From an uncultured Lachnospiraceae bacterium (GTDB lineage: Bacteria; Bacillota; Clostridia; Lachnospirales; Lachnospiraceae): a DNA stretch of 64,000 nt. The notes beneath the pieces are model-generated. The model searched no databases and was not told where the DNA came from. It saw nothing but the letters and a program-made list of their open reading frames with translations. The stretch is from the NCBI GenBank assembly GCA_910579735.1, contig CAJTUZ010000002.1:184908-248907 (forward strand). Reading direction: 5' to 3'. Shown here in pieces: positions 7,259-16,791 of this stretch. The stretch's first letter is position 1, and each line of letters starts with the position of its first letter. A program made the position numbers and the translations under genes.

Positions 7259-7567
7259 ATGGTGATCCGGTTGATCGACAAGACGACGTTCCATCCGCTC
7301 AATTACATTAAGAAAGAAGAGTATTCCGGCAGTATGGAGGGAATGCGTTATATGTTAAAGCGCATAAAATCCGGGGAGGAAGACCGTATCCTTGTTACGA
7401 TATGGCCGGAGCCATACGGTATTTCGAAAACGCCGGAAGAGGAAAAGGAATTTCTGGAAGTGGAACTTTCCGAGGCAGGTGTGGAAGAAGCGGCGGACTG
7501 GTTAAACGGGCAGTATGAGAAACAGAAAGAACGGTGGAAAGGAAGCCTGCGTAAACCGTGGGTTTAG
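7259..7567 (+). CDS. Conserved small protein, function unknown
   Basis: The product of about 102 residues is hydrophilic, with no signal or membrane segment; it carries ILVTIWPEPYGISKTPEEEK and ends in a basic tail. I do not recognise a named family. It ends 10 bases before the MATE transporter on the same strand, so the two are probably cotranscribed. The start is uncertain: ATG 7259, GTG 7262 and TTG 7271 are all possible; AAAGG at 7253-7257 is too close to the ATG and fits the GTG or TTG better. Confidence 0.65.
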   Translation: MVIRLIDKTTFHPLNYIKKEEYSGSMEGMRYMLKRIKSGEEDRILVTIWPEPYGISKTPEEEKEFLEVELSEAGVEEAADWLNGQYEKQKERWKGSLRKPWV

Positions 7568-7577
7568 ATTATGAGTC

Positions 7578-8960
7578 ATGACAACACAGAAGAAAAACAG
7601 AAAATATGAAATCGATATGTGCAGCGGCTCTATTCTGGGGAAGATGCTGCTGTTTGCGCTGCCGTTAATGTGTTCAAGCCTTTTACAGCTTCTTTTTAAT
7701 GCGGCGGACATTATCGTAGTCGGAAAATATGCCGGAGACAACTCTCTGGCGGCCGTTGGATCGAACTCGTCACTGATCAATCTGCTGACGAATCTTTTTC
7801 TCGGGCTCTCTGTAGGAGCCAATGTGCTGGTTGCCCGCTATTTTGGCGCCAGACAGCAGAAAGATCTGAAAGAGACCGTGCATACGGCAATGATGCTCAG
7901 TCTTTACAGCGGCATTATTCTGACGGTGATCGGCTGCGCAGGAGCGAAGAGGATCCTGATCTGGATGGATACGCCGGAGGACGTGCTGGGACTGGCAACG
8001 CTTTATCTGCGGATTTATTTTCTGGGAATGACAGCGATGATGCTCTATAATTTCGGCAGTGCGATCCTGCGGGCGATAGGGGATACAAGAAGACCTTTAT
8101 ATTATCTGTCCGCCGCGGGTGTGATCAATGTAGTGTTAAATCTGCTGTTTGTCATTACGTTCCGGATGGATGTTGCGGGCGTGGCGGCGGCGACCGTTAT
8201 TTCCCAGTGTATATCGGCATTTCTGATTATCAGATGTATGATGAAGGAACAGAGTGATATCCGGCTGGAATTGTCCGCCCTGCATATATATCCCGATAAA
8301 TTCCGACGGATTCTGCAGATCGGTCTGCCGGCAAGTTTTCAGGGGATCGTCTTTTCCTTTTCCAACGTGATCATCCAGTCTTCGGTGAATTCGTTCGGTG
8401 CAGTGACTGTTGCCGGCAATTCTGCCGCAGCCAATATAGAAGGTTTTGTTTATGTTTCGATGAATGCGTTCCACCAGGCGGCGATCTCCTTTACGAGCCA
8501 GAATGTCGGAGCGGCAAAATATGAGAGGGTGAACAGGATCCTGTATACGGCGCAGGCGTGCGTGATCACAGTCGGAGTGGTATTCGGTAATCTGGCCGTA
8601 TTGTGCGGTTATCCGCTGCTTGGCATGTATACTTCCAGTTCGGCTGTCATGGAAGCGGGAATGAAAAGACTGGCCGTTATTTGCAGATATTATGCGCTGT
8701 GCGGTATGATGGACGTGATCGTCGGTTCTCTGCGAGGTCTCGGTTATGCGATGATGCCGATGATCGTTTCGCTGATCGGCGCCTGCGGCCTGCGGCTTGT
8801 CTGGATCTTTACTTTTTTCAGGATGGAATCTTTCCATACGACGACGTCGCTTTATATGACGTATCCGGTCAGCTGGATCGTTACGTTTCTGGCGCATGTG
8901 GTATGTTTCATCATCGTGCGGCGCAAATTGGAGAGAAAATGGAATTGCGTGAAAGCATGA
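7578..8960 (+). CDS. MATE family multidrug efflux transporter
   Basis: The 460-residue product has about 12 hydrophobic segments in two homologous halves, the MATE layout. Diagnostic stretches are MLLFALPLMCSSLLQLLFNA near the start, VGKYAGDNSLAAVGSN, GLSVGANVLVARYFGA and, in the second half, GLPASFQGIVFSFSNVIIQS. MATE proteins export cationic drugs and metabolites in exchange for Na+ or H+; the substrate here is unknown. It follows a small unknown gene by 10 bases and ends in a terminator shared with the convergent degV gene. Confidence 0.93.
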   Translation: MTTQKKNRKYEIDMCSGSILGKMLLFALPLMCSSLLQLLFNAADIIVVGKYAGDNSLAAVGSNSSLINLLTNLFLGLSVGANVLVARYFGARQQKDLKETVHTAMMLSLYSGIILTVIGCAGAKRILIWMDTPEDVLGLATLYLRIYFLGMTAMMLYNFGSAILRAIGDTRRPLYYLSAAGVINVVLNLLFVITFRMDVAGVAAATVISQCISAFLIIRCMMKEQSDIRLELSALHIYPDKFRRILQIGLPASFQGIVFSFSNVIIQSSVNSFGAVTVAGNSAAANIEGFVYVSMNAFHQAAISFTSQNVGAAKYERVNRILYTAQACVITVGVVFGNLAVLCGYPLLGMYTSSSAVMEAGMKRLAVICRYYALCGMMDVIVGSLRGLGYAMMPMIVSLIGACGLRLVWIFTFFRMESFHTTTSLYMTYPVSWIVTFLAHVVCFIIVRRKLERKWNCVKA

Positions 8961-9008
8961 AAAAACGGGGTGTGCAGCTGATTGGTCAGTCTGCATACCC
9001 CGTTTTGT
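8961..9008 (+). terminator. Bidirectional terminator between MATE gene and degV
   Basis: AAACGGGG near 8964-8970 pairs with CCCCGTTTT at 8998-9006, extended by TGCAG/CTGCA (8973-8977 with 8991-8995). A and T runs on the two sides allow termination both ways. Confidence 0.8.
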
Positions 9009-9058
9009 TAAACATAAGAATGACTCGCGAAGCGTGGCATTCGTTGTTTTCGGCTGCC

Positions 9059-9946
9059 TCAATCGGTTCTTGGAACACCCCAGAAAAACAGTGCCACGGT
9101 TCCGGGACCGGTGTGGCTTCCGATGGTTGCGCCGATCGGATAGATTTCCACTTTGCCGTTTAGATGCGGGAAACGTTCTTCTACCAGAGCGGCAACGGCC
9201 TGCGCGTCTTCAAGGCAGGCGGACTGGCTGATATAGCATTTGCCTGCGTAATTGAGACCATCCTGCGCGTTTTGTTCCATTTGTTCTACGATGCGTTCGA
9301 TGACTTTCTTTTTGGTTCTGATCTTTTCTTTCGGTATCAGGCGGCCTTCAAAGTTTACATGCAAAAGAGGACAGATACTTAAGACCGTGCCGATGAAACC
9401 GCTTGTTTTGGAGATTCTTCCGCCCTTGATATAGAAGGTCAGGTCGGTTGAGAAAAACCAGTGCTGCAGGCGGTTTTTGTTCTCCTGTGTCCAGGCATAG
9501 AGCGTATCGATGTCCATTCCGGCGTCTCTTTTGTCGGCAAGCGTGTCCATGAGCAGGCCGAAGCCGCTGGAAGCCGCAAGAGAGTCAGCAACATAGATCT
9601 TACGGCCGGGATACTTTTCCTGCAGAGAATCTCTTGCGATGCAGGCAGAATTATAAGTACCGGAGATACCGCTGGAGAGACAAAGATGCAGCACGTCCTT
9701 TCCGGCTTTCAGAAATTGTTCAAAATGTTCTTCATACTCGCCGATAGATACCTGTGATGTTTTGGTATCGGCCCCTTCGGACATCCGGCGGTACATTGTC
9801 TCCGGCGGCACGGTCTGCCCGAGGTCGTCGAGATATTCCTGACCGCCGAGTTCGAAATGAAAACATATATAGTGAATGTTTCTTCTGTCAAAATGTTCTT
9901 TGGATAAGTCAGCCGTGGAACAGCAGCTGATGCAGTACTCTGCCAT
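9059..9946 (-). CDS. DegV family fatty-acid-binding protein
   Basis: The 295-residue product matches DegV/FakB proteins, which hold an acyl chain in a two-domain fold. SCCSTADLS near the start and LCLSSGISGTYNSA are the two Ser-rich ligand-contact motifs, and FYIKGGRISKTSGFIGT is the conserved Arg-Ile-Ser segment. FakB partners hand fatty acids to the FakA kinase for acyl-phosphate formation; no fakA is in this window. The start at 9946 follows AGGAGGGAA. It is monocistronic, convergent with the MATE gene. Confidence 0.92.
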   Translation of the reverse strand: MAEYCISCCSTADLSKEHFDRRNIHYICFHFELGGQEYLDDLGQTVPPETMYRRMSEGADTKTSQVSIGEYEEHFEQFLKAGKDVLHLCLSSGISGTYNSACIARDSLQEKYPGRKIYVADSLAASSGFGLLMDTLADKRDAGMDIDTLYAWTQENKNRLQHWFFSTDLTFYIKGGRISKTSGFIGTVLSICPLLHVNFEGRLIPKEKIRTKKKVIERIVEQMEQNAQDGLNYAGKCYISQSACLEDAQAVAALVEERFPHLNGKVEIYPIGATIGSHTGPGTVALFFWGVPRTD

Positions 9947-10023
9947 AATGATTCCCTCCTTTTTTCTATGTAAAAGTTTATCATGAGGTTCCTGCGGATG
10001 CAACGGAAATTTGGATATTAATA

Positions 10024-10052
10024 TGGACGATTGAGAGAAAAAAGTGTATAAT
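10024..10052 (+). promoter_or_regulatory. Promoter of the chemoreceptor gene
   Basis: TGGACG (10024-10029), 17-base spacer, TATAAT (10047-10052). The string GTGTATAATGAAAC around the -10 recurs at 23732-23745 before the second flavoprotein gene. Confidence 0.55.
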
Positions 10053-10127
10053 GAAACTCGTTGAAAGCATGATCAAAACCGAGAGTGTTATGGATCGGAT
10101 AAGATATATGGCATACCGGAGGGATAT

Positions 10128-12149
10128 ATGAAGACAATAAAAGGAAAACTGATCGCGGTAATTTCTTTGGCAGCAGCAATTATACTGTTAGTCGGTTCTG
10201 TAGGGAGTTATCTGATTTCTAATGCAGTCGTAAGCCGGAAAGTGCAGGAGCTGCAGCTGGAGAAGGCAGGAGAAACAGCGGAAGAATTAAACAGCTGGAT
10301 GTCCAGACAGATCGCATGGGTGCAGGAAAACGTCAGTACTTACGAACTGATGATGCGTCAGTTGTCTTATGAAGAGATAGAAAAATATCTTGCGGCGCAT
10401 TTATCCGCCAACGATGGTACGATCATGGATGCCTATTACGGTTTTGCAGATCATACGATGCTTATTATCAATTCCGAGGTAAATGATGATTATGACTGCT
10501 GTGAACGCGGCTGGTACATACAGGCGAAGGAAGCCGATGCGGTGATTGTAACGGATCCTTATGTGGATGCCTTTACAGGAAAGATTGTCATAACGGTGGC
10601 GGCGCCCATGCATGATGAAGAAGGTGCGGTTATCGGTGTGTGCGGTGCGGACATTACGATCGACGAATTGGTCAGTGTGGTGGATGCGCTGCAAAAAGAC
10701 AACGGCTACGGTTTTCTCGTTGACAGTGCAGGCTGTTTTGTAACGCATCCGAACAAAGAGTTTCTGCCTGCGGAGAACACTTCTACAAGCGTTGCGGAGG
10801 CGGCGGGCGGTGTTCTTTCCGGCGTGGATGCATTGATTGCAGAGGGCCGCGAGGGTATTATAGAGAGTAAAGATTATGATGGGACTGCCAAATATTTTGC
10901 GATCGTTTCATTAAAAGACTGTGACTGGGCGGTCGGGGTCGTGATTCCGAAGGCCGTTGTATCCACAGAATTGACTGCATTGGTCATTGCGTGTGTAGTG
11001 GTGGCGATCGCCGGAATATCCCTGATCATCGTAATCGTAATATTGACAGCCAATAAATTACTGGCGCCGATCGCGGATCTGAAACAGTTCGCAAGCGGTG
11101 ATTTCAGAGATATAGCCGCAAGTGAGGGTAAAGTGAAACATCAGGTTGCCGAAGGATTTAAAGACGAAATGGAAGAGATCGAGTATGCAACGAAGTCTGT
11201 CAGGAAACAGATTCGTGAAACGATCATCGGGACCAAAGAAGAAGCGGCCGGGATTGCGCTTACGGCGGGTGAAGCATACAGTAATATGGCGCAGCTTAAC
11301 AATGGACTGGACGAAATGGATCAGCTGATAGAAGTGGTGACGGCCAAGGCAAATGATGCAGCCAGTGTGACCAACACCATCAGCCTTGCAAGTTCGGAGA
11401 TCGGCATAGTCGTAGACAGTGTTTCGCTGAAAGCTTCCGAAGCGGCGGACGCATCCGGTGAAATTAATGTCCGTGCGGAGCACCTTCTTGCGTCAACGGA
11501 AGAAGCCAAGAAACAGGCCAGTCTGATCTACCGGAAGGTGGAAAAGGAACTGGAAACGGCACTGCGGGAAGTAGAGAAGGTGGAAGTGATCAAAACGCTT
11601 TCCCAGGAAATATTGAGCATTGCCTCCAAAACCAACCTGATTGCCCTGAATGCATCCATAGAAGCCGCACGTGCCGGAGAAGCAGGCAGGGGATTCGCGG
11701 TCGTAGCGGATGAGGTTCGTTCTCTGGCGGAGGATTCCAGGACTGCAGTAGACAATATTCAGTCAGTTATCAATGAAGTAGTTGAGTCGGTTATGGCGTT
11801 GAAGGACAGCTCCGGCACACTGCTCAATTTTATGAAAGACCGCGTCATCGGCGATTATCATACGATGCTTGATACTGCCAAACAATATAAACAGGATGCC
11901 GTATTCTATGATGGCATTGCTTCCGATCTGGGAGCATCCGCGGAACAGATGGGCGCCTCCATAGAGGAAATGCTGGCTTCCCTGCAGACGATCACAGAGA
12001 CTACTTCAACTATGGTTGACGATATCCGCAATGTGGCGTCCGCTATGCAGCATACGAATATCAGTTCCGAAGAGATCATGCGGCAGATGGCGATTATGGA
12101 GCGCAGCAGCCGGTCATTGAAAGAAATCGTCGGGAACTTCCAGATATAG
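10128..12149 (+). CDS. Methyl-accepting chemotaxis protein with dCache sensor
   Basis: The 673-residue receptor has one membrane helix at about residues 8-30, a periplasm-facing dCache domain to about 280 (CCERGWYIQAKEADAVIVTD and GAPMHDEEGAVIGVCGADIT-like segments), a second helix at about 284-306, a short HAMP-like linker and a long cytoplasmic coiled coil. The signalling tip is IASKTNLIALNASIEAARAG followed by GRGFAVVADEVRSLAE. It would control CheA and swimming bias; the ligand is probably an amino acid or other small molecule, inferred from the dCache type. No che genes are nearby. GGAGGG precedes the ATG. Confidence 0.94.
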   Translation: MKTIKGKLIAVISLAAAIILLVGSVGSYLISNAVVSRKVQELQLEKAGETAEELNSWMSRQIAWVQENVSTYELMMRQLSYEEIEKYLAAHLSANDGTIMDAYYGFADHTMLIINSEVNDDYDCCERGWYIQAKEADAVIVTDPYVDAFTGKIVITVAAPMHDEEGAVIGVCGADITIDELVSVVDALQKDNGYGFLVDSAGCFVTHPNKEFLPAENTSTSVAEAAGGVLSGVDALIAEGREGIIESKDYDGTAKYFAIVSLKDCDWAVGVVIPKAVVSTELTALVIACVVVAIAGISLIIVIVILTANKLLAPIADLKQFASGDFRDIAASEGKVKHQVAEGFKDEMEEIEYATKSVRKQIRETIIGTKEEAAGIALTAGEAYSNMAQLNNGLDEMDQLIEVVTAKANDAASVTNTISLASSEIGIVVDSVSLKASEAADASGEINVRAEHLLASTEEAKKQASLIYRKVEKELETALREVEKVEVIKTLSQEILSIASKTNLIALNASIEAARAGEAGRGFAVVADEVRSLAEDSRTAVDNIQSVINEVVESVMALKDSSGTLLNFMKDRVIGDYHTMLDTAKQYKQDAVFYDGIASDLGASAEQMGASIEEMLASLQTITETTSTMVDDIRNVASAMQHTNISSEEIMRQMAIMERSSRSLKEIVGNFQI

Positions 12150-12155
12150 AACGGT

Positions 12156-13454
12156 TTATGAGGTAATGTGCCGGCGCAGGAAACAGAGCGCCAGAACATT
12201 CGGCACAACCATGAGACCGTTGATCAGGTCGGTGCATTCCCAGACGAGGTTCATCGGGATTATGGCGCCGAGATAGATCATGACAATATAAATCAGTTTA
12301 TAATACGGGATACCTTTATTTCCGACAAGGTATTCCGTTGCCTTTTCCCCAAAATAAGACCAGCCGATCAGGGTTGTGACGGCAAAGGCCATCAGGGAGA
12401 TCGTTAAAAATGCGTCTCCTACATAGGGAAGATGAGAGAAAGCGGCCGCGGTCAGTCCGGTTTCCGGCAGATTTTGTACGGAAGCGGGATCATACAGCAT
12501 ATTGGAAACAATGACAAGGCCGGTTACCAGACACATAACGACGGTATCCCAAAATACGGCGGTCATGGAAACATAAGCCTGGTGCTTCGGCTCGCAGACA
12601 CCGGAAGCAGCCGCGGCGATAGCGGATGTGCCGATACCGGCTTCATTCGTAAAAAGACCTCTGGCGATACCGTAGCGCAGTGATAACTGTAATGTGGAGC
12701 CGACGAACCCTCCCGCTATCGAAGAGAAGGAAAAAGCGTCTTTTAAGATCCACAGACAGGCGCCCGGCAGTTGTCTGCGGTAAAGGATGAGCAGCAAAAA
12801 ACAGCCGAACAGATAGACGAAGCTGATCGCCGGTACGGCCCGCTCACACAGATTGCCGATCACTTTGATGCCGCCAAGAATGACGGCTCCGGTCGTAACG
12901 GCAAGTACGATGCCGATAATATGCGGAGAGATCCGAAACGAAGCGGCAGCAGCCTGTGAAACAGAGTTAGACTGCGTCGTACAGCCTACACCGAAAGCAG
13001 CGACGAGCGTGCAGATTGCATAAAAAGAGCCTAAAGTTCTATTATGTAAACCATTTTGCAGAACATACATCGGGCCGCCGACATAGGTGCCATCCTTCTT
13101 TCTGGTACGGAACAGGACGCTTAAATAGCATTCGCTGTAAGCGGTTGCCATGCCGAGTATGCCGGTAATCCAGCACCAGAAGATGGCGCCCGGGCCTCCC
13201 AGGGCAACTGCAGTGGAGACACCGATGATATTGCCGGTTCCGAGCGTAGCGGCTAGTGTGGTGGCAAGCGCCGAGAACGGAGACAGATTATTGTTTCCGG
13301 TTTCTTCCATACCGAGGGAAAGTCTGATTGCGTAGAAAATTTTCCGCTGCGGTGCACGCAGCTTCCATGTAAAATAGATATGCGTTCCCATGAGTACGAA
13401 CAGGAGAGGAACTCCCCAGATAAAGTTATTGGTGTTTTTTATGATCTCTAACAT
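12156..13454 (-). CDS. Sodium:alanine (AGCS) family symporter
   Basis: The 432-residue product has about 10-11 hydrophobic helices and AGCS signatures: ALATTLAATLGTGNIIGVST near residues 60-80, GPGAIFWCW, GGPMYVLQNGL and GLFTNEAGIGTSAIAAAAS. The family takes up alanine or glycine with Na+. It is convergent with the chemoreceptor gene, with only six bases between the stop codons and no clear terminator. A moderately AT-rich gap of about 100 bases separates it from the divergent gene at 13558. Confidence 0.93.
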   Translation of the reverse strand: MLEIIKNTNNFIWGVPLLFVLMGTHIYFTWKLRAPQRKIFYAIRLSLGMEETGNNNLSPFSALATTLAATLGTGNIIGVSTAVALGGPGAIFWCWITGILGMATAYSECYLSVLFRTRKKDGTYVGGPMYVLQNGLHNRTLGSFYAICTLVAAFGVGCTTQSNSVSQAAAASFRISPHIIGIVLAVTTGAVILGGIKVIGNLCERAVPAISFVYLFGCFLLLILYRRQLPGACLWILKDAFSFSSIAGGFVGSTLQLSLRYGIARGLFTNEAGIGTSAIAAAASGVCEPKHQAYVSMTAVFWDTVVMCLVTGLVIVSNMLYDPASVQNLPETGLTAAAFSHLPYVGDAFLTISLMAFAVTTLIGWSYFGEKATEYLVGNKGIPYYKLIYIVMIYLGAIIPMNLVWECTDLINGLMVVPNVLALCFLRRHITS

Positions 13455-13557
13455 GATTTACCGATCGGCGGCATAGAGTAACTGTGCCATCCGCTTGTTT
13501 TATTATCTATTTATATAAAAAAAATTGCTGAAAAAGAACCGGAAAAGGAGAATAACA

Positions 13558-13941
13558 ATGAATTCCGAAGGGAAAGATACCGCGAAGGAATGGGCGCGGG
13601 CACTATGTCATTATGCAGGAGAGGACGAGATGTTTTTTCAGGAGTTTTGGGCAGCGCTGCAAAACTCGGAGCCTGTCTTTAAAGAGTTTGCCCATTATCT
13701 GCAAAACCGGGATTTTTTATGTGAATACCGGATTTCCGGATATACTATCATTGATATCATGGTCTGGCAGATGGATCATTTCAAGGCGCGGCTGGACAGC
13801 GGAGATCATGATATGGTACAGAATAAGGATAAAATGCTGCTTATGGCATTTGATACAATGCTCAAAATGGAAAAACAGCCGGAGAAATATGTACATTCCA
13901 TGCAGTCCGAAACCGGCACGGATTACCCGGATAAATATTGA
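13558..13941 (+). CDS. Conserved hypothetical protein upstream of trkA
   Basis: The 127-residue product is acidic, soluble and predicted helical (EWARALCHYAGEDEMFFQEF, IIDIMVWQMDHFKARLD). I know no functional assignment. The ATG at 13558 was chosen because AAGGAG lies eight bases before it; an upstream in-frame start at 13525 lacks a site. It ends 22 bases before trkA on the same strand, which suggests cotranscription with the potassium uptake genes. Confidence 0.75.
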   Translation: MNSEGKDTAKEWARALCHYAGEDEMFFQEFWAALQNSEPVFKEFAHYLQNRDFLCEYRISGYTIIDIMVWQMDHFKARLDSGDHDMVQNKDKMLLMAFDTMLKMEKQPEKYVHSMQSETGTDYPDKY

Positions 13942-13963
13942 CGTAGAAAAGGAGCGAAGATAA

Positions 13964-15319
13964 ATGCAGATTATCATTGTAGGATGCGGAAACGTAGGGA
14001 CGACGCTGACGGAGCAGTTGAGCTCGGAAGAACATAATATTACGGTCATCGATTTGGAGAAGAACAGGCTGCAAAATCTGATCAACAGTTATGATGCTAT
14101 GGGTGTGATCGGTAACGGCATCAGCTTTGCGGTACAGAAAGAAGCCGGTGTGGAAGAGGCTGATCTGCTCATTGCGGTGACAGGTTCGGATGAAGTCAAT
14201 CTGTTGTGCTGCCTGATCGCGAGAAAAGCCGGCGGGTGCCATACGATCGCCAGAGTCAGGAATCCCATTTACAATATGGAGATCGGTTATATCAAAGACG
14301 AACTGGGTCTTTCCATGATCATCAATCCGGAATACACCGCGGCAGAGGAAATGACAAGACTGCTGAAGTTTCCATCGGCGATCACGATCGACAGTTTTAC
14401 CAAAGGGCGGGTAGAGGTTGTTAAATGCCGGGTAGGAGAAGACTCGGCGCTCTGTGACCAGTCGCTGCAGCAGATCACGTCCAGAATAAAAGGGGACGTT
14501 TTGATCTGTACGGTAGAACGTGATGGTGATGTATATATTCCGGGCGGTAATTTTATTATCCGCGCAAGGGACGAAATATCCGTAGTCGGCACATCACAGA
14601 AAACGCTCGCGTTTTTTAAGAAACTGGGAGTGCCCGTGACAAGGGCCAGAAACGTTATGATCATCGGCGGCGGCAAGACCTCTTATTATCTGGCAAAACA
14701 GTTGATGGCAATGGGTATCCAGATCAAGATCATTGAAATCAATAAAGAGCGCTGCGACGAACTCAGTGAATTGCTGCCGAAGGCTTTTATCATTCATGGG
14801 GATGGTACCGACAGAAATCTTTTATTGCAGGAAGGCATCATACAGGCGGAAGCTTTTGTGGCGCTTACGAATGTGGATGAAGAAAATATCATGCTTTCGT
14901 TATTTGCCAAGAGTGTTTCCAAAGCCAAACTGATCACGCATGTACATCGGATCTCCTATGACGAGATCATTGACAGTCTGGATATCGGAAGCGTTATCTA
15001 TCCGAAATATCTGACGGCGGAACATATCATAAAATATGTTCGCGCGATGAACAATTCTTTGGGAAGTAATATAGAGACATTGTACCGCCTGAACGATAAC
15101 CGTGTGGAAGCGCTGGAGTTCAGCATTAAAAAGGATTCGCCCGTTATCGGGATACCGCTGCAAAAGATGGCGATCAAACCCAATATTCTGATCTGTTCCA
15201 TCAACCATAAAGGAAGTATCAGTATTCCGAGCGGACAGAGCGTGATCAGGGCAGGTGATTCGGTCATTGTCGTAACGACGAATACAAGATTGAATGACAT
15301 TAAAGACATTTTGAAATAG
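13964..15319 (+). CDS. trkA: Trk potassium uptake regulator TrkA
   Basis: The 451-residue protein has two RCK modules in tandem. Each has an NAD(H)-binding Rossmann start, IIVGCGNVGTTLTEQL at the N-terminus and MIIGGGKTSYYLAKQL at about residue 225, and a following RCK_C ligand domain (ending VIRAGDSVIVVTT). TrkA forms a cytoplasmic ring that gates TrkH in response to nucleotides. trkH starts 11 bases downstream, so the pair forms one uptake system. Confidence 0.95.
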   Translation: MQIIIVGCGNVGTTLTEQLSSEEHNITVIDLEKNRLQNLINSYDAMGVIGNGISFAVQKEAGVEEADLLIAVTGSDEVNLLCCLIARKAGGCHTIARVRNPIYNMEIGYIKDELGLSMIINPEYTAAEEMTRLLKFPSAITIDSFTKGRVEVVKCRVGEDSALCDQSLQQITSRIKGDVLICTVERDGDVYIPGGNFIIRARDEISVVGTSQKTLAFFKKLGVPVTRARNVMIIGGGKTSYYLAKQLMAMGIQIKIIEINKERCDELSELLPKAFIIHGDGTDRNLLLQEGIIQAEAFVALTNVDEENIMLSLFAKSVSKAKLITHVHRISYDEIIDSLDIGSVIYPKYLTAEHIIKYVRAMNNSLGSNIETLYRLNDNRVEALEFSIKKDSPVIGIPLQKMAIKPNILICSINHKGSISIPSGQSVIRAGDSVIVVTTNTRLNDIKDILK

Positions 15320-15330
15320 AGGGACATCAT

Positions 15331-16773
15331 ATGAATTTTTCCATAATCAGATATATTTTGTTTCGTGTTTTAGAATTTGCAGCGCTTTTTCTGACGCTGC
15401 CCTGTCTGGTGGCATTGATCTATCAGGAAGAAGCCGGCTTTGCATTTGCAGCCGTTATGATAGGATGTTTTCTGGTGGCAGAGATCGGAAAACAATGGAA
15501 GCCGAAGAGCAATGTTTTTTATGCAAAAGAAGGATTTGTGACGGTTTCGCTAACGTGGATCGTGCTCAGTATTGTCGGCGCTCTGCCTTTTTATCTAAGC
15601 GGAGAGATTCCGAATTTTACCGATGCGCTTTTTGAAACGATATCGGGACTGACGACCACCGGCTGCAGCATTTTGCCGGATGTGGAATATCTGTCTAAGA
15701 GCGTACAGTTCTGGAGACTTTTTGCGCACTGGATCGGCGGCATGGGCGTGCTTGTGCTGATCATTGCGGTACTGCCGCTTTCGGGCGGTTATAATATGCA
15801 TCTGATGCGTGCGGAAAGTCCGGGCCCTTCGGTGGGGAAACTCGTGCCGAAAGTACAGGCTACGGCGAAGCTCCTCTATGGCATTTATATTGCCATTACC
15901 GCCCTGCAGATCATCTGTCTGCTGATCGCCGGCATGAGTCTGTACGATTCGGTCGTACTTTCTTTTTCTACAATGGGGACCGGCGGGTTCGGCGTTCTCA
16001 ATACGAGCATCGGCAGCTATACGATGGCGGTACAGATCATATTTACGGTATTTATGATACTTGGCGGTATGAACTTTAACGTATACTATCTGCTCATTGT
16101 GGCCAGGAAACCGAAGGAAGCTGTCAGGCATGAAGAGGCCAGAGTGTATCTGCTGATCCTGTTCGGCGCGGCAGCGTTTATCACATGGAATATCAGAGGG
16201 TATTACAGTAATATAGCGGTTGCCTTCAAAGACGCAATTTTCCAGGTGGCGTCCATTGGGAGCAGTACCGGATTTTCCACGACAGATTTTGACTTATGGC
16301 CGGAATTTTCCAAGGCGGTCCTGCTTGTCGTTATGGCAATCGGCGCATGTGCGGGAAGTACAGGCGGCGGTTTTAAGGTTTCCCGTCTGATCATTCTCGC
16401 ACAGGATATGAAGAAGGAACTTCTGCGGGTCGTTCATCCGCAGGTTGTAAAAAAACCGCATTTGGAGGGCAGAGCGGTAGATGATGAGACGGCGCGGTCT
16501 ATTCACTCGTTTCTGATCATATACCTTGCAGTCTGCATTTTTTCGTTTCTGCTGTTGTCATTGGACAAGTATGATCTTACAACAAACTTTTCCGCGGTTC
16601 TTGCGACTTTAAATAATACGGGCCCCGGACTGCATGCGGTGGGTCCTACCTGCAATTATGGAGGTTATTCGGCGCTTTCCAAGTATGTGCTGATGTTCAA
16701 TATGTTAACGGGACGTCTGGAACTTCTGCCGATGTTATTGTTGTTTGCGCCCAGGACATGGAGAAGATACTAA
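15331..16773 (+). CDS. trkH: Trk potassium uptake membrane protein TrkH
   Basis: The 480-residue channel subunit has the four-repeat TrkH/KtrB fold. Selectivity-filter-like loops are ISGLTTTGCSILPD, FSTMGTGGFGVLN, ASIGSSTGFSTTDF and a last, more degenerate LATLNNTGPGLHAVGP. HWIGGMGVLVLIIAVLP is a further family signature. It passes K+ inward under control of TrkA, encoded immediately upstream with an 11-base gap. A nucleoid-protein gene follows after 18 bases and may be read from the same transcript. Confidence 0.95.
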   Translation: MNFSIIRYILFRVLEFAALFLTLPCLVALIYQEEAGFAFAAVMIGCFLVAEIGKQWKPKSNVFYAKEGFVTVSLTWIVLSIVGALPFYLSGEIPNFTDALFETISGLTTTGCSILPDVEYLSKSVQFWRLFAHWIGGMGVLVLIIAVLPLSGGYNMHLMRAESPGPSVGKLVPKVQATAKLLYGIYIAITALQIICLLIAGMSLYDSVVLSFSTMGTGGFGVLNTSIGSYTMAVQIIFTVFMILGGMNFNVYYLLIVARKPKEAVRHEEARVYLLILFGAAAFITWNIRGYYSNIAVAFKDAIFQVASIGSSTGFSTTDFDLWPEFSKAVLLVVMAIGACAGSTGGGFKVSRLIILAQDMKKELLRVVHPQVVKKPHLEGRAVDDETARSIHSFLIIYLAVCIFSFLLLSLDKYDLTTNFSAVLATLNNTGPGLHAVGPTCNYGGYSALSKYVLMFNMLTGRLELLPMLLLFAPRTWRRY

Positions 16774-16791
16774 GGAAGAGGAGTCTGACAG

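Noticed and set aside
8136..9062. Long open frame on the minus strand across the MATE gene
   Set aside because: It is antisense to a clear MATE transporter, with low-complexity His/Arg-rich text and no ribosome binding site.
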